64,000 bases of DNA, taken from assembly GCA_039000515.1 (NCBI GenBank), contig JBCFYV010000217.1, positions 34,211 to 98,210 on the forward strand, in the 5' to 3' direction. The stretch is from Timema cristinae. Taxonomy: Eukaryota > Arthropoda > Insecta > Phasmatodea > Timematidae. Made by a program: the position numbers and the translations under genes. This document shows positions 25,519 to 37,069 of the stretch, piece by piece. Below the pieces are notes generated by a model. It did no database searches. It saw only the letters and a list, made by a program, of their open reading frames with translations, and was not told the origin of the DNA. The first letter of the stretch is position 1, and each line of letters opens with the position of its first letter.

Positions 25519-26487
25519 GGCCATGGGCTCTCCTCTCCAGATGTTGCTTAGTACAGTTCTTCCTGGGCTCTCCTCTCCAGATATTGCTTAGTACAGTTCT
25601 TCCTGGGCTCTCCTCTCCAGATATTGCTAAGTACAGTTCTTCCTGGGCTCTCCTCTCCAGATGTTGCTAAGTACAGTTCTTCCTGGGCTCTCCTTTCCAG
25701 ATGTTGCTTAGTACAGTGCTTCCTGGGCTCTCCTCTCCAGATGTTGCTTAGTACAGTGCTTCCTGGGCTCTCCTTTCCAGATGTTGCTTAGTACAGTGCT
25801 TCCTGGGCTCTCCTCTCCAGATGTTGCTTAGTACAGTGCTTCCTGGCTCTCCTTTCCAGATGTTGCTTAGTACAGTGCTTCCTGGGCTCTCCTCTCCAGA
25901 TGTTGCTTAGTACAGTTCTTCCTGGGCTCTCCTCTCCAGATGTTGCTTAGTACAGTTCTTCCTGGGCTCTCCTCTCCAGATGTTGCTTAGTACAGTTCTT
26001 CCTGGGCTCTCCTCTCCAGATGTTGCTAAGTACATTTCTTCCTGGGCTCTCCTCTCCAGATGTTGCTTAGTACAGTGCTTCCTGGGCTCTCCTCTCCAGA
26101 TGTTGCTTAGTACTGTTCTTCCTGGGCTCTCCTCTCCAGATGTTGCTTAGTACAGTGCTTCCTGGGCTCTCCTCTCCAGATGTTGCTTAGTACAGTGCTT
26201 CCTGGGCTCTCCTCTCCAGATGTTGCTTAGTACAGTGCTTCCTGGGCTCTCCTCTCCAGATGTTGCTAAGTACAGTGCTTCCTGGGCTCTCCTCTCCAGA
26301 TGTTGCTTAGTACAGTGCTTCCTGGGCTCTCCTCTCCAGATGTTGCTTAGTACAGTGCTTCCTGGGCTCTCCTCTCCAGATGTTGCTTAGTACAGTGCTT
26401 CCTGGCTCTCCTCTCCAGTGTTGCTTAGCTCTCTCTCTCTCCAGATGTTGCTAAGTACAGTTCTTCCTGGGCTCTCCTCTCCAGCTG
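25519..26487. repeat. 40-bp minisatellite, about 24 copies
   Basis: The unit is TCCTGGGCTCTCCTCTCCAG, then ATGTTGCTTAGTACAGTKCT. Early units carry GTTCT and several later ones GTGCT. Near 26400-26450 one unit collapses into a short CT-rich stretch, which suggests slippage. No frame stays open through the array. Confidence 0.95.
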
Positions 26488-27092
26488 TACAATACCTGTA
26501 TATATCTGTACTGTACGGAGATTAATTAAAATAGTCTAAAATATATTAGTTTTTAGTTTTTACAAAACGTTTGCAATTTTTATCTACAATTATCAATACT
26601 TGTTTGTTATTCACGTTTCAACTAACTGATATTTTTTAATATGATTGTCGGGATAAAGAAACGCTAACTTTGAGAAACGAAAAAATCGTTCACCTTTATT
26701 AAATGTAGAGATTCTTGAACCAACAATGATCGGTTCAAGTAATATAATTAAATGGGACAACGTAATAATTTTAGACTATCTCTTAAAAAGTCAAGTGTAG
26801 CTCAGAATAAAAGCTTCAAAATCGATGATTATTTTTAAACTACGTATTATTAAAAAAGTTCTTCATAAAAGATACAATTTATTAATCTTTATATAAAACT
26901 AGATGGCGAAAAATATTTGTTCATAAATCCAGTATCAACTTTACTGAAATTTTTCTAAAAAATATCTTGTATACAGTGGTATGTATCATGTAAATCACGC
27001 CCAAGATAATAATTTTGAACAAAATTGTTATAATTTTTAAAACTTTCGTAATTCTTAGTTAAACTGCCCTTAATTTGGAGCTATAACTAGAA

Positions 27093-27129
<37 letters not shown>

Positions 27130-27920
27130 GACGTGGCTATTATTATATCATCTTAATATCAAGTCTATAGGAGATTCATGAACTGGTTCGTCTGCACAGA
27201 CATACGGGTGGTGACGTATGGACCAGTAAGAGCCTGCATGTGATATTGAATACATGTCTGCTCCGGTTCAGTCGAGATACAACCATTGGTTCGGAAACTT
27301 CAGCAGTGAGCTACTTACACAAAAACAAAGCCAGACATCGTCTTCCAACTAAAGGTTTTACTTCAAGTCAGAGAATTTAAATACTAAGAGAGATTTGACT
27401 TTAGATACTTAGATAGGTTTTCAACTAACTAATTATCCAGTAACGTAAGTAAATTCTATCTTATCAACAATTATTAAATTTGTATTAATTTAGATTGAGA
27501 GATGATTTTTTTTCACAGATATACTGTAACAAGACTTTGATTAAAAAAGCTTGAAATTTAGTACACATTGTGCAGTTCCAAATTTTTTTTTTTTTTTCAA
27601 AATTGTTAACTATTTTTTTCCTATAATCTTATCATAAAAGTCCTTTGGTCCCCACAAACTAAACTAATGAAAATAAATTAGATATTTAATATATATATAT
27701 ATTTATTTATAATACAAATATATATGTGTATATATAGAGAGCGAGAAAGCCATTTACCATAAAATCAAATTTATTTGTGTTTTTTGGACAGTCCCATGAT
27801 AACAGTCCATAAATTAATGTCGGGCTAGTGAATAAAAATGTCCAGTGAGGTGATGTAGTGGCGCCTCTCTTTGAGGAGGTACTGTACATAGTCACTAGAG
27901 TATAGTTCTGTCACATCTAC
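26488..27920. other. AT-rich spacer with a (TC)n microsatellite
   Basis: A (TC)n run of about 30 bp lies at 27095-27125. Just before it, at about 27055-27090, the sequence TTAAACTGCCCTTAATTT is the reverse of a block in repeat family R1. Runs of TA and GA lie near 27690-27750. No gene. Confidence 0.5.
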
Positions 27921-28977
27921 AAGCAACCACAACACCCCTCGCTCGTACAACAACCACAACACCCCTCGCTCGTACAAGCAACCACAACACCCCTCGCTCG
28001 TACAAGCAACCACAACACCCCTCGCTCGTACTAGCAACCACAACACCCCTCACTCGTACAAGCAACCACAACACCCCTCGCTCGTACAAGCAACCACAAC
28101 ACCCCTCGCTCGTACAAGCAACCACAACACCCCTCGCTCGTACAAGCAACCACAACACCCCTCACTCGTACAAGCAACCACAACACCCCTCGCTCGTACT
28201 AGCAACCACAACACCCCTCACTCGTACAAGCAACCACAACACCCCTCGCTCGTACAAGCAACCACAACACCCCTCGCTCGTACAAGCAACCACAACACCC
28301 CTCGCTCGTACAAGCAACCACAACACCCCTCGCTCGTACTAGCAACCACAACACCCCTCGCTCGTACAAGCAACCACAACACCCCTCGCTCGTACAAGCA
28401 ACAACACCCCTCACTCGTACAAGCAACCACAACACCCCTCGCTCGTACTAGCAACCACAACACCCCTCGCTCGTACTAGCAACCACAACACCCCTCGCTC
28501 GTACTAGCAACCACAACACCCCTCGCTCGTACAAGCAACCACAACACCCCTCGCTCGTACTAGCAACCACAACACCCCTCGCTCGTACTAGCAACCACAA
28601 CACCCCTCGCTCGTACAAGCAACAACACCCCTCACTCGTACTAGCAACCACAACACCCCTCGCTCGTACTAGCAACCACAACACCCCTCGCTCGTACAAG
28701 CAACAACACCCCTCACTCGTACTAGCAACCACAACACCCCTCGCTCGTACTAGCAACCACAACACCCCTCGCTCGTACTAGCAACCACAACACCCCTCGC
28801 TCGTACTAGCAACCACAACACCCCTCGCTCGTACAAGCAACCACAACACCCCTCGCTCGTACTAGCAACCACAACACCCCTCGCTCGTACTAGCAACCAC
28901 AACACCCCTCGCTCGTACAAGCAACCACAACACCCCTCGCTCGTACTAGCAACCACAACACCCCTCGCTCGTACTAC
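27921..28977. repeat. 28-bp minisatellite, about 38 copies
   Basis: The unit is AACACCCCTCGCTCGTACAA followed by GCAACCAC; ACAA alternates with ACTA, and GCTCG with ACTCG. A few units are shortened by 3 bp (GCAACAACACC). Because 28 is not a multiple of three, a stop-free minus-strand reading cycles through all three frames and yields an 84-bp, 28-residue pseudo-repeat. The minus-strand ORFs here are artefacts of that. Confidence 0.95.
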
Positions 28978-29404
28978 GTTTACTACAGTAAGACACGTGT
29001 TCTCTCGGAGTAAAGGAAAGTAAGAATGTGTGAGTGATACGACTGGTTGTACGCATGAGCACAACTCCAAGTGGGGCCAAGGTCCTTGAGGAGTGTGTTA
29101 AGACCTTGCTCGGGGTTAATGACATTCTAGTAACCGGCTTCTTACTCGCAAAGGCACTCAAACAACATTTGATTGATACTATTTTACGGGGATCCTGCTA
29201 TTTCAGGATGACTGAGTCTATCGTTAGAATCCGAGCACAATCCAGGTCACACAAACAAAAACATTTCACATTATTAGCGATTACAGGCATACTTTTCAAT
29301 TGATTCATTTTAATAAACATACACAAAATAATAGTTTTGAATTAATGCTTTTTAATTTAGCTCTCAATACATTTAATTTTAGTTTCCGAAATACCAGCTT
29401 TGAT
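28978..29404. other. Post-array segment with an unassigned 89-codon ORF
   Basis: On the plus strand an ORF at 29034-29303 runs 89 codons, with a hydrophobic and basic mix and no domain I recognise. Codon use is not obviously protein-like and there is no promoter or splice evidence, so I treat it as chance. Confidence 0.25.
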
Positions 29405-29575
29405 GGCCACGTGGTTTAACGCACTAGTCTAGCGATAGACTAGACTGCCGATGACGTGTAGATCGAGGTTCGAGTCTCAATCGGGTGTACCGAGGGTTTT
29501 CCATTCTTCATTCACGCAAATTTGGGTACACTTCATCTAAATATAACCTCCCTAATCCCTAAAACCATATCGTAA
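29405..29575 (+). repeat. SINE family B, tRNA-like head
   Basis: GTGGTTTAACGCACTAG resembles an A-box, and GAGGTTCGAGTCTCAATC contains a good B-box about 50 bp later. Downstream CATTCACGCAAATTTGGGTA corresponds to the head-to-body junction seen in the 4846 copy. The 3' tail is missing, so the copy is truncated. Confidence 0.65.
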
Positions 29576-30021
29576 TTACTGCAGGGCCCGGATTTTGATG
29601 ACCTAAAAATTGCCAAAAAATGATCTAAAAGTTGAATGAAATTTCATATGTACTTATTACAAAAGCAAGGATTTACATTATACTCGTAAAATACAACATG
29701 AAATAAACTAAAAATAATGTATAAAATTTAATAATTATTTTAAATGTACACGCTAAAATTATTAATATTTAAACAATAATAAACTTGGTACACATATTTT
29801 TACTCTTTTTCCTTCCCTACATAAAATCAATACTCTTCACAAACCAAAGCAGTTTTCAGGATTACTAGCACGTTTTGTAATTTGAGGAGCAACAATTCTG
29901 AAATAAACAAAGTATTATTGTTAGTTAGTCATGTTATTTACCAAACGTGAAGTTTTTAGAGACAATATATTTTAATAGGAATAAATGTTTTAAATTCTTA
30001 GTAAATTTAAATTCTTAAATT
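29576..30021. other. AT-rich intergenic DNA
   Basis: No feature supported between the SINE and the hAT-like pseudogene. Confidence 0.35.
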
Positions 30022-30371
30022 CTAGTAGATGAATGTGAACATGCTCAAATTCCCGAAGGAAAATGAACGTTTATTGTGAGCCAGCACGTTATTGTATTTT
30101 AAAAAGCCCCTTCCTACTTGTACAGAGGTGATAGGGGCCAACTTGAAGTGCACTAAATCACTAGATGTTAGTTCTTCTTCAATGTCAGCAGTGCTAAATT
30201 CTTTACTCAATAGCAATCGAGAGATGGAGCACAAAGTTTTGAAGCCTGAGTTATTTTCAAACACACGTTTAAGTTTTTCAGACACTACCTTTCCAATATC
30301 ACCACGCACATTTTCCAATTCACCTTCAATTGTTTTTTACCAAAGCTAACGTGTTTTCTAAGCTTACATCC
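30022..30371 (-). pseudogene. hAT transposase-like protein, C-terminal part (split gene)
   Basis: The minus-strand ORF of 98 codons ends with a stop at 30022 and contains FKLAPITSVQVGRGFLKYNN followed by LAHNKRSFSFGNL. This has the form of the hAT C-terminal dimerisation region (F-K-x-A-P-I-T-S-x-D-V-E-R-x-F-S-x-Y-K in intact relatives such as the CGGBP1-like group). Here the conserved D-V-E-R stretch is altered to Q-V-G-R. Upstream, a short A-run near 30338-30345 shifts the frame by one base. The gene then reaches the target duplication of the 6.7 kb transposon, and its N-terminal part continues beyond 37061. Broken both by the insertion and by its own mutations, it is a pseudogene. Confidence 0.65.
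30363..30371. repeat. 9-bp target-site duplication, left copy
   Basis: CTTACATCC directly abuts the left inverted repeat and is repeated without mismatch at 37061-37069. Confidence 0.88.
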
Positions 30372-30850
30372 AGATCACTTAAGTTGGCCCCCCCACCTCC
30401 TCAAAATTAAAATTTAAATACACCACCGTTTTGCACCTATTTTGCACCGTTTTGCACCCAAGTATTACGTTTTGCACCCTAACCCAAGAGACGGTATGAC
30501 TGTTTATGTTAAGGGGGGGCCAAGTTAAGGGTAGCCCCCCCACTATCAAAATGTTGGATTTTTTTCATGCCATCTTAAAAGTCCTGTTTAGCACCGTTTT
30601 GCACCTGAATAGTTTTTCAAGAAAAAAATATTTAAAACGGAAAAAGGTGGGGGGGCCAAGTTAAGTGTAGCCCCCCCCCCCACTCACTGATTGGGGTTTT
30701 TTTCAATGCCAAAATAAATTTCCTGTTTTGCACCGTTTTGCACCGTTTTGCACCGTTTTGCACCCAAGTATGGCGTTTTGCACCCTAAAAGATTAGCGAG
30801 AAAAAAAAAATTTAAAATACAAAAAAATCAAATCGTTTGACTCTCCTGGT
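30372..30850 (+). repeat. Left terminal inverted repeat with subterminal TTTTGCACC motifs
   Basis: It pairs with 36700-37060. Compared with the right copy it holds an extra block of roughly 100 bp (about 30560-30690) that duplicates a GGGGGGGCCAAGTTAAGTG unit. TTTTGCACC occurs ten times, four of them in tandem at 30725-30765. Dense short motifs inside long inverted repeats are usual transposase-binding arrangements; that function is inferred. Confidence 0.85.
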
Positions 30851-31714
30851 GGGGGAGCAACTGGCTTGCCGTGTGAATTTGTGATACAGTATTGCCTTGT
30901 TTTTTTAAGTTATTAATTGGCACCCCATATAGTTCAAAAACACATATTGCCACTTCCAAAAATCATGAGTGGGTGAGGGTGGGGGGGGGGGGGGGGGGGG
31001 GAGGGGTGGTAGGGCAGGGATGTGTGGCGCAGGGGAATGGTAAATATCATGTTACTTGTTACAACATTATTGACTGTAATTTCCATAGATTCTATAATAT
31101 AAAAGTCCACACTAACTAAAATTAAAGCTAATACATTTTTCTACAATTTGGCTGACAGCATGTAATTAACCTCTTATCTCCAGAAATATTAATAAACGCT
31201 AAACATTTTAACTTTTTTCTATTAGTTTTGATGGTAGTAAGAAAATTAATGATTTTAGATTTACTAATAGTAACAACTATAATACTCTTTAGTTTGAAAT
31301 ATTTATGGCCTCCCTATCACAAACATTAAGGGTCCCAGAGCTATGAAATCATTAGATTAATATTCCCTCAGCAGATGTGAACATTAATGTAATAACTTAA
31401 CTTGTTCAATGGCATTATTGACTTCTAAAAATGTTATACTTTAAAAATAACTGTGTTTATCTCTAAATAAAGCATTAGGAAAAATCTTTTACATTCAAGG
31501 CTTGCGAGAAATTAAGTGTTCTTGCAAAAACTTTGTTTTGGAAATTAAAAAAAGATAAGTTGAAACATTTACTGAACCATATTTCTTACAGTAATTCACA
31601 AAATATAATTAATTTGCTCATGCATTTGTTATTCAGTGTAAATAGAAAAAATACACAATACAAATAAGAGAAAATTATTACTGTGCGTTAGAATATTGTT
31701 TGTAAATGCTGTGT

Positions 31715-33100
31715 TATAATTCTAAGTTATTGCAATCACAGTATTCATAATCATGGGAATAAAGAGGGCTACTGTTTTCACACTTCTGAGAATCATCATT
31801 TGGACACAAACACATATCGGTGCACAGGAGATAACTACGGCAACAGGAGCACAATCTGGAGAGGCAGTTTGTTTTTCAAGAGCATTTTATGAGCTATAAT
31901 ATTTCTAAAGGTGCTGGTGGCATTTCTGTAATTTTCAGGACATAATAACCATTACTAGCTTCCCAACTATAGCCCGGTTCAGGAGATGGTACATTTGGAT
32001 GAGCAGTAAAATCATTGTTCCAAATTATGCACTGATAAAATATCCCTCAATATAGAGAATTTTAGAGCAGACAACTTGGGTGGCATATTTTCAGATTTCA
32101 CTTTTTATTAAATATACCATCTTACTTCTCCCACTGTCGTTACTGTAGATCATGGCATATAAAGTTTACAGACAAATTTTTCTATTCCCTCTTCAACCCA
32201 CTCCCAAATTTGATTTGCCTGAAAAACATTATGTGGTAACACAGCCAGTGAAAGCATGAAATCCTGGCAAAATTAAGCACTGACTTTTTGTGTACCCATT
32301 ACTTGATAGTTAATACTTTGTAATTGAAATATAACTGTTAACAATGCTGACTATTCTGTTGGTGGTGCAAGTATCAGTGAGGTAACATGAACTGCAGTTA
32401 TTGGCAAAGATGTGGTTATATGAGAAATGAAGGTGGCCCATGTTGAAATATTTGAATTTCCACTCATGTCTTAACTTACACATTGTGTGCCATATTTTGT
32501 GGATGTCTTCCCTATAAACCATCCCTTCATGTCAGTAATACCAGGGTGGACTACAGAAATTGGCTGAAGTCAGGATAAGTTTTGAATTTTAGAATCTGTT
32601 TGGATGGCATAAAACAATCTCTAATAACAGTTGAACAGTCAGGAAGGTATATTGCACAGTTTCCAGACGTTTTACACAGTTGAAGAACTTGTGTACTGTC
32701 ATCTGCTTCTTTTCGCTGATAGATGGCCAGCGCTGTGGCATGTGTAATTATTTTGTTTCCATTAGAGGTATCTTCCATAAAATCTACAATGTCTATTGCG
32801 AAAAATATATATCAGCTCTTGACCATATTTGCAAGTAAATACACTCCATTATTCCTCCAGACATCATTCATATCACACTCTGCGATTTGAGTCTCATACC
32901 TGAGAAGACAGATATACTTGATCGAGAAGCCCAATCCATAAAGCAGATTGACAATACTTTTGTTTCTAGTGGTTTGGTAAATTGCCATTCCTATGGCAAC
33001 TTGTTGAGGCCTTCCTTGTATTGGCTGCATATTGTCAGTACATAAACGGCACACTTGTCTCTCATTGTATGTCATAGCGAGCGTAATTTATGCACTTTCG
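31715..33100 (-). pseudogene. Decayed transposon-borne orphan protein with Cys-rich C-terminus
   Basis: Minus-strand reading gives open pieces at 33075-32812 and 32778-32551, then a frame broken by many stops that becomes protein-like again near 31920-31715. The first piece has LLYGLGFSIKYICLLRYETQ; the second begins near MEDTSNGNKIITHATALAIY. The end has a block with Cys spacing like CKTNCLSRLCSC and LLCTDMCLC, then CEN. I recognise this architecture (short GF-Y block, an FxA(D/I)NxD-x-T-DG-x-x-T-x-H block, and a C-terminal CxC/TCR-like cysteine cluster) as that of a multi-copy, functionally uncharacterised family seen in many animal genomes. It lies inside the inverted repeats and may be the transposase or cargo. 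It has multiple stops and frameshifts and is dead here. Confidence 0.5.
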
Positions 33101-35984
33101 GAGTAAAAGAGCATCATAAATACACCGCATTATCACAATTATATATTGCATTGATAGAAACATCTCTCTCTTTTTTTTTAAATAAGATATTTCCGGTTAG
33201 ATTATTCGAGCTGGTCAGTGGAATTCAACATCACCAATGTTGTCAATGAGTATTTGCTTTATTTGTTTCCGAGATATCCTAGGATAAACCATGTTGTTAA
33301 TTGCCCGTATGTTTTATAAAGTGGTTTGGATGACAGTCATATATATAGCCCACTTTTGTAGACATTCAAGAATGAGACTGATAAATTCAATTTATGATGC
33401 AGCTTATGTTGTAGTCTTTACACTTATTGTTCGTAGCCTGCCTTTACTTACATTTTTTGTCCAGCATAGCAAATTGTATCTAACATCAATGACATGCCCA
33501 AAGGAAGGGAGGGGTCTGGGTTGAGTGTTTTGCAAGATCAACAGATGGTGACACTGACGTTGATAACTTCAGAACTATTTTCTTTAACAATATTAATTTA
33601 CGCATTAATTTTCCTTTGTTTTCATTATTAGTGATCTGAATTAATTTCTCTTTGGTTTTTAAATGTTTAATAGTTATTGTTTCTTTTTATGTGAGAACTA
33701 GGTTTAGTAAAAACATTAACGTTTTGCCATCTTTTGGTGGTTTGATACAATGTGTGGAGCTTGTTTAGAGAAAGGACTCGTAAGAAAAGGTTTTTTGGAG
33801 TTTTTGAGTTGGTCATCTGTTCCTCTTCCAATCTTCAATTTTTGTGGATGCAATGCAGGTTTGCGTACTCTGCGTGATCACTAACCTAGTGACAGAGAGT
33901 AAGGGTTTCATATACGAGTAATCATTTTATTTGGTGGTAAGATGAGCTCGGCGAGTTTAATTGTTCTATATTCTTTAACCTCATCTTTAAACTGCGTGTC
34001 TTGGAAAATTAATGTTTCGGAAAAACGGTGGCGAAAGGTTTATGTTTTGAGTCTCTCTCCTGTTATAATATAATTACTTGTAGAGCACCTGTAATGCTAC
34101 TAGGGTGGGAAGGGGAACGTCTTACTTACAATACATTTCTGTGGTGTATTATTTTAATGTTAAGGGTACGGAGCATTATTGCATTTGTTGGTTTAATCGC
34201 AGTTCTTTAAGTCATCATTGTCATGAATTGTTGTTGGGTATTTTCATTTATGATATTAATGTTTGTGTTTTCTTTATCTTAATTCTTTTATGTGAATGGT
34301 TGTTATTGGGAATTTTCATTTATACTATTAAGAGTATAATATCTGGAATCTGTGATGGTCAATAATTATAATCATTAAAGGCTATCCTTATTTTTAGAGT
34401 TATGATATTTCAATTCCTTGTTCCCCTTTCACCACACATTAAAGAAGAGAGGTGAGCGTGCATAAGGGAGACAGTATAGCTGGTGTCCTTTTCTGACGGG
34501 TTTACTATGTTAAATATTAATGGTATACCCTGTTTTTCTTAATATTCAGTTACTTTAAATTTAAGAAATTCTGAAAATGTTTCTTAACGCTATCTTAAAA
34601 ATGCTTGCTGATCAACTGTCGGTCCTGATGGTTATCTTGACCACGTGGTCAATGTAAGAACAGAACTACCCTAGTTGAGCTTCTTTTTTGGAATGTGTTC
34701 GACCTGGAAGGGTGTGCATGGGCATCTTTAATACTATAAATCTACTATTTTCCTATATTACTATATTATTATAAATGTTTGATTAATATATATACACACA
34801 ATAAAGTTTAAAACTTATTTCCATTGACATTTAGAATTTAAGACACAATTTTTCTCATTAATGGAAATTATTAATTATAATATAACGAGGCGCTTTATAT
34901 CCCGGACCATGGCTCATTAAGTAGTTTTTTTATAGTAGCCTGAAATAGTGAAAAATATAGTTCTTAAGTCCAGTTAATAGACACACTTTTGTGCTGAATA
35001 AAATGTTTTATTTAACTTGAAATGGTCCTAGCTATACAGATGAGATATGTAAAATATTTGCCCCAACATATTTTAATCCAAATTTGTAAAGTTGAGAATG
35101 TTTAATATATTTTAGAAAAAATAATTTGAATCTTATGTAGAATTTAAATAACAAATGTATTTTATATTTAAATGTGTGACTTTTAAGAAATAACTATTCA
35201 CAAGTTATAAAATATGCTCTAAATATAGTTTAACCTTTATTTTTTTATGGATTTTTATTTTATCATATGGAGAGAAAATAGACTTATTGTAATCATGAAC
35301 ATTTTCAATCTAAAGATTATTATGAAGCTTTAAGTTTATTTTCTCCTGAATTAAAAAAGTGGATTTTACAATTCTTTCTGTTTCTGAATATAGCTACTAA
35401 ATTGTTTGAATGATTTTGTTCAGAATTTAATGGCTATACTTTGGGAGTTTGTGTTGATTTTGACACTAATCTTTATATTAACGGTAGTTTATTTAAGAGT
35501 GAATTTTGAAAACTACAAATATTTAGAGAAGGCTCTACCAATTTTGTTTAAATTTTATATCGAGCTAGTGTTTGATTTGACAAATAACACTGTACACTTG
35601 AGTAAATTTTATTCTAGTGTAGTTTAATAAAGAATCATTTCTTTAAAGTCAAAAGATTTTTGAAAATGGCTTAAACGGTTTGGTTAAATATGTAAATCTA
35701 GGTATTTTTCAAAATGACAAAATAAAATGTACACTTGCTTTTTAGGGAAAAATTCACTAAAGGGTAGTTTACCAAAGACTGATTTTTTTATCAAATTTTA
35801 AATGTTTTGAAAATAATGTTAACGATTTGGCTCAAAATGGGTATCTGGCAAGTTATTTACAAAAAAAATAATTTCATAATTATTGGTTTATCTTAAATTA
35901 TACATTTAACACTAGTGCTGATTACTTATATTTGAACAATTGTAGTTTAAAAAAGAAAAAAAATTGAATTCCATTGTTTTATTG
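33101..35984. other. Interior of the TIR transposon, decayed coding and AT-rich DNA
   Basis: Minus-strand sequence at about 33100-34050 contains further protein-like but heavily broken stretches that could belong upstream in the same gene. From about 34400 on it is AT-rich and non-coding. ORFs of 60-86 codons on either strand have no domains. Confidence 0.3.
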
Positions 35985-36200
35985 CCTGTTCAGCTTATAC
36001 GCATATATTATTATTACTCTAATGGGGTAGGGAGGAGAAAGAAATCATTTTAGAGGTGATCTACCTGCACTTGCGTTGGAGAGTGGAAAATCAATGAGGA
36101 AAAATTACCCCCAGTAGGCACGATCGGTATTCGAACATCGATCTCCCATCTCCAGCAGGCCAGTCTAACAGGAAATTGGACCCTTGTACAATTCTGCCAC
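35985..36200 (-). repeat. SINE family B fragment inside the transposon
   Basis: On the plus strand TTGCCTGTTCAGCTTATACG resembles the inverted tail, CTACCTGCACTTGCGTTGGA matches the family-B body, and GGTATTCGAACATCGATC is an inverted B-box. The SINE therefore landed in the DNA transposon, or was carried along with it. Confidence 0.6.
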
Positions 36201-36699
36201 TGAAGTGGGTTTTTTGAAAATAGATTTTACAATTTTGCCAATTGAGGACTATTTTACACGATTTAATAATAATGTATATTGATTTTAATAAAATATATTA
36301 ATTTAAGTTTAGTTTATATATGATACATTTTAGAAAATTTGAAATCTTTCAAAAAGTATTTTAATATGTTATTTAAATGGGTGTCTGTTAATTGTTTATC
36401 ATGATATATAAGAAGATGTATATTTACTTTTAACAAATATAAATAATTTGAGGGTAGTTTATGAAAAAAAATACTTTTTGAAAATTTGAAATATTAAAAA
36501 AAATGTTTGGTCAATGTTGTTTGATTTGGAGATAAAATTGTTTTTATTGTACTTAAAAAATTATAGTTTTCCGATAGTTACACTTAACTGGCTACCGAAC
36601 ATTTTTTAACTTTAAATTTATTTATTTTTCTTAAAAAAACTATTAATGTCCAAAACGGTGCTAAATGTGTATAAAACGTTGTTATATATACATTCTTAA

Positions 36700-37060
36700 T
36701 TTGAGGGTGTGGGGGCTGGAGGGAAGGTCCAACGACTTAATTCTTTTGTATACTAGATATTTTTTTCTAGCGAATCTGTTAGGGTGCAAAACGCCATACT
36801 TGGGTGCAAAACGGTGCAAAACAGGACAGTTATTTTGGCATTGGAAAAAACCCCAATCAGTGAGTGAAAAAAATCCAACATTTTGATAGTGGGGGGGCTA
36901 CCCTTAACTTGGCCCCCCCTGAACATAAACAGTCGTACCGTCTCTTGGGTTAGGGTGCAAAACGTAATACTTGGGTGCAAAACGGTGCAAAATAGGTGCA
37001 AAACGGTGGTGTATTTAAATTTTAATTTTGAGGAGGTGGGGGGGGCAACTTAAGTGATCT
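36700..37060 (-). repeat. Right terminal inverted repeat
   Basis: Reverse complement of 30372 onwards, nearly identical over the outer ~190 bp (differences include GGTACGACTG against GGTATGACTG). It carries seven GGTGCAAAA motifs. It lacks the internal duplication seen in the left copy. Confidence 0.85.
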
Positions 37061-37069
37061 CTTACATCC
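37061..37069. repeat. 9-bp target-site duplication, right copy
   Basis: CTTACATCC, identical to 30363-30371. Removing the element and one copy brings the two hAT-like halves back together. Confidence 0.88.

Larger units (their letters stand above)
30372..37060 (-). mobile_element. 6.7 kb TIR DNA transposon inserted in a hAT-like gene
   Basis: Both ends begin AGATCACTTAAGTTG followed by a C-run and ACCTCCTCAAAATTAAAATT, as inverted repeats extending about 0.36 kb (right) to 0.48 kb (left). The 9-bp duplication CTTACATCC flanks it exactly. A 9-bp duplication with long inverted repeats is typical of Mutator-like elements, but no MULE transposase was recognised, so the superfamily is left open. 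The interior (30851-36700) holds decayed minus-strand coding sequence of an orphan multi-copy family, a G-homopolymer at 30979-31001 and a SINE fragment. It is probably immobile now, since the coding region has many stops. The target is the hAT-like pseudogene on either side. Confidence 0.82.

Noticed and set aside
22890..26487. CRISPR array
   Set aside because: Regular spacing is from contiguous tandem units with no unique spacers, in a eukaryotic, element-rich context.
27825..29070. Minus-strand ORFs rich in Leu-Val-Arg-Cys in the 28-bp array
   Set aside because: A stop-free 28-bp unit read through all three frames explains them fully.
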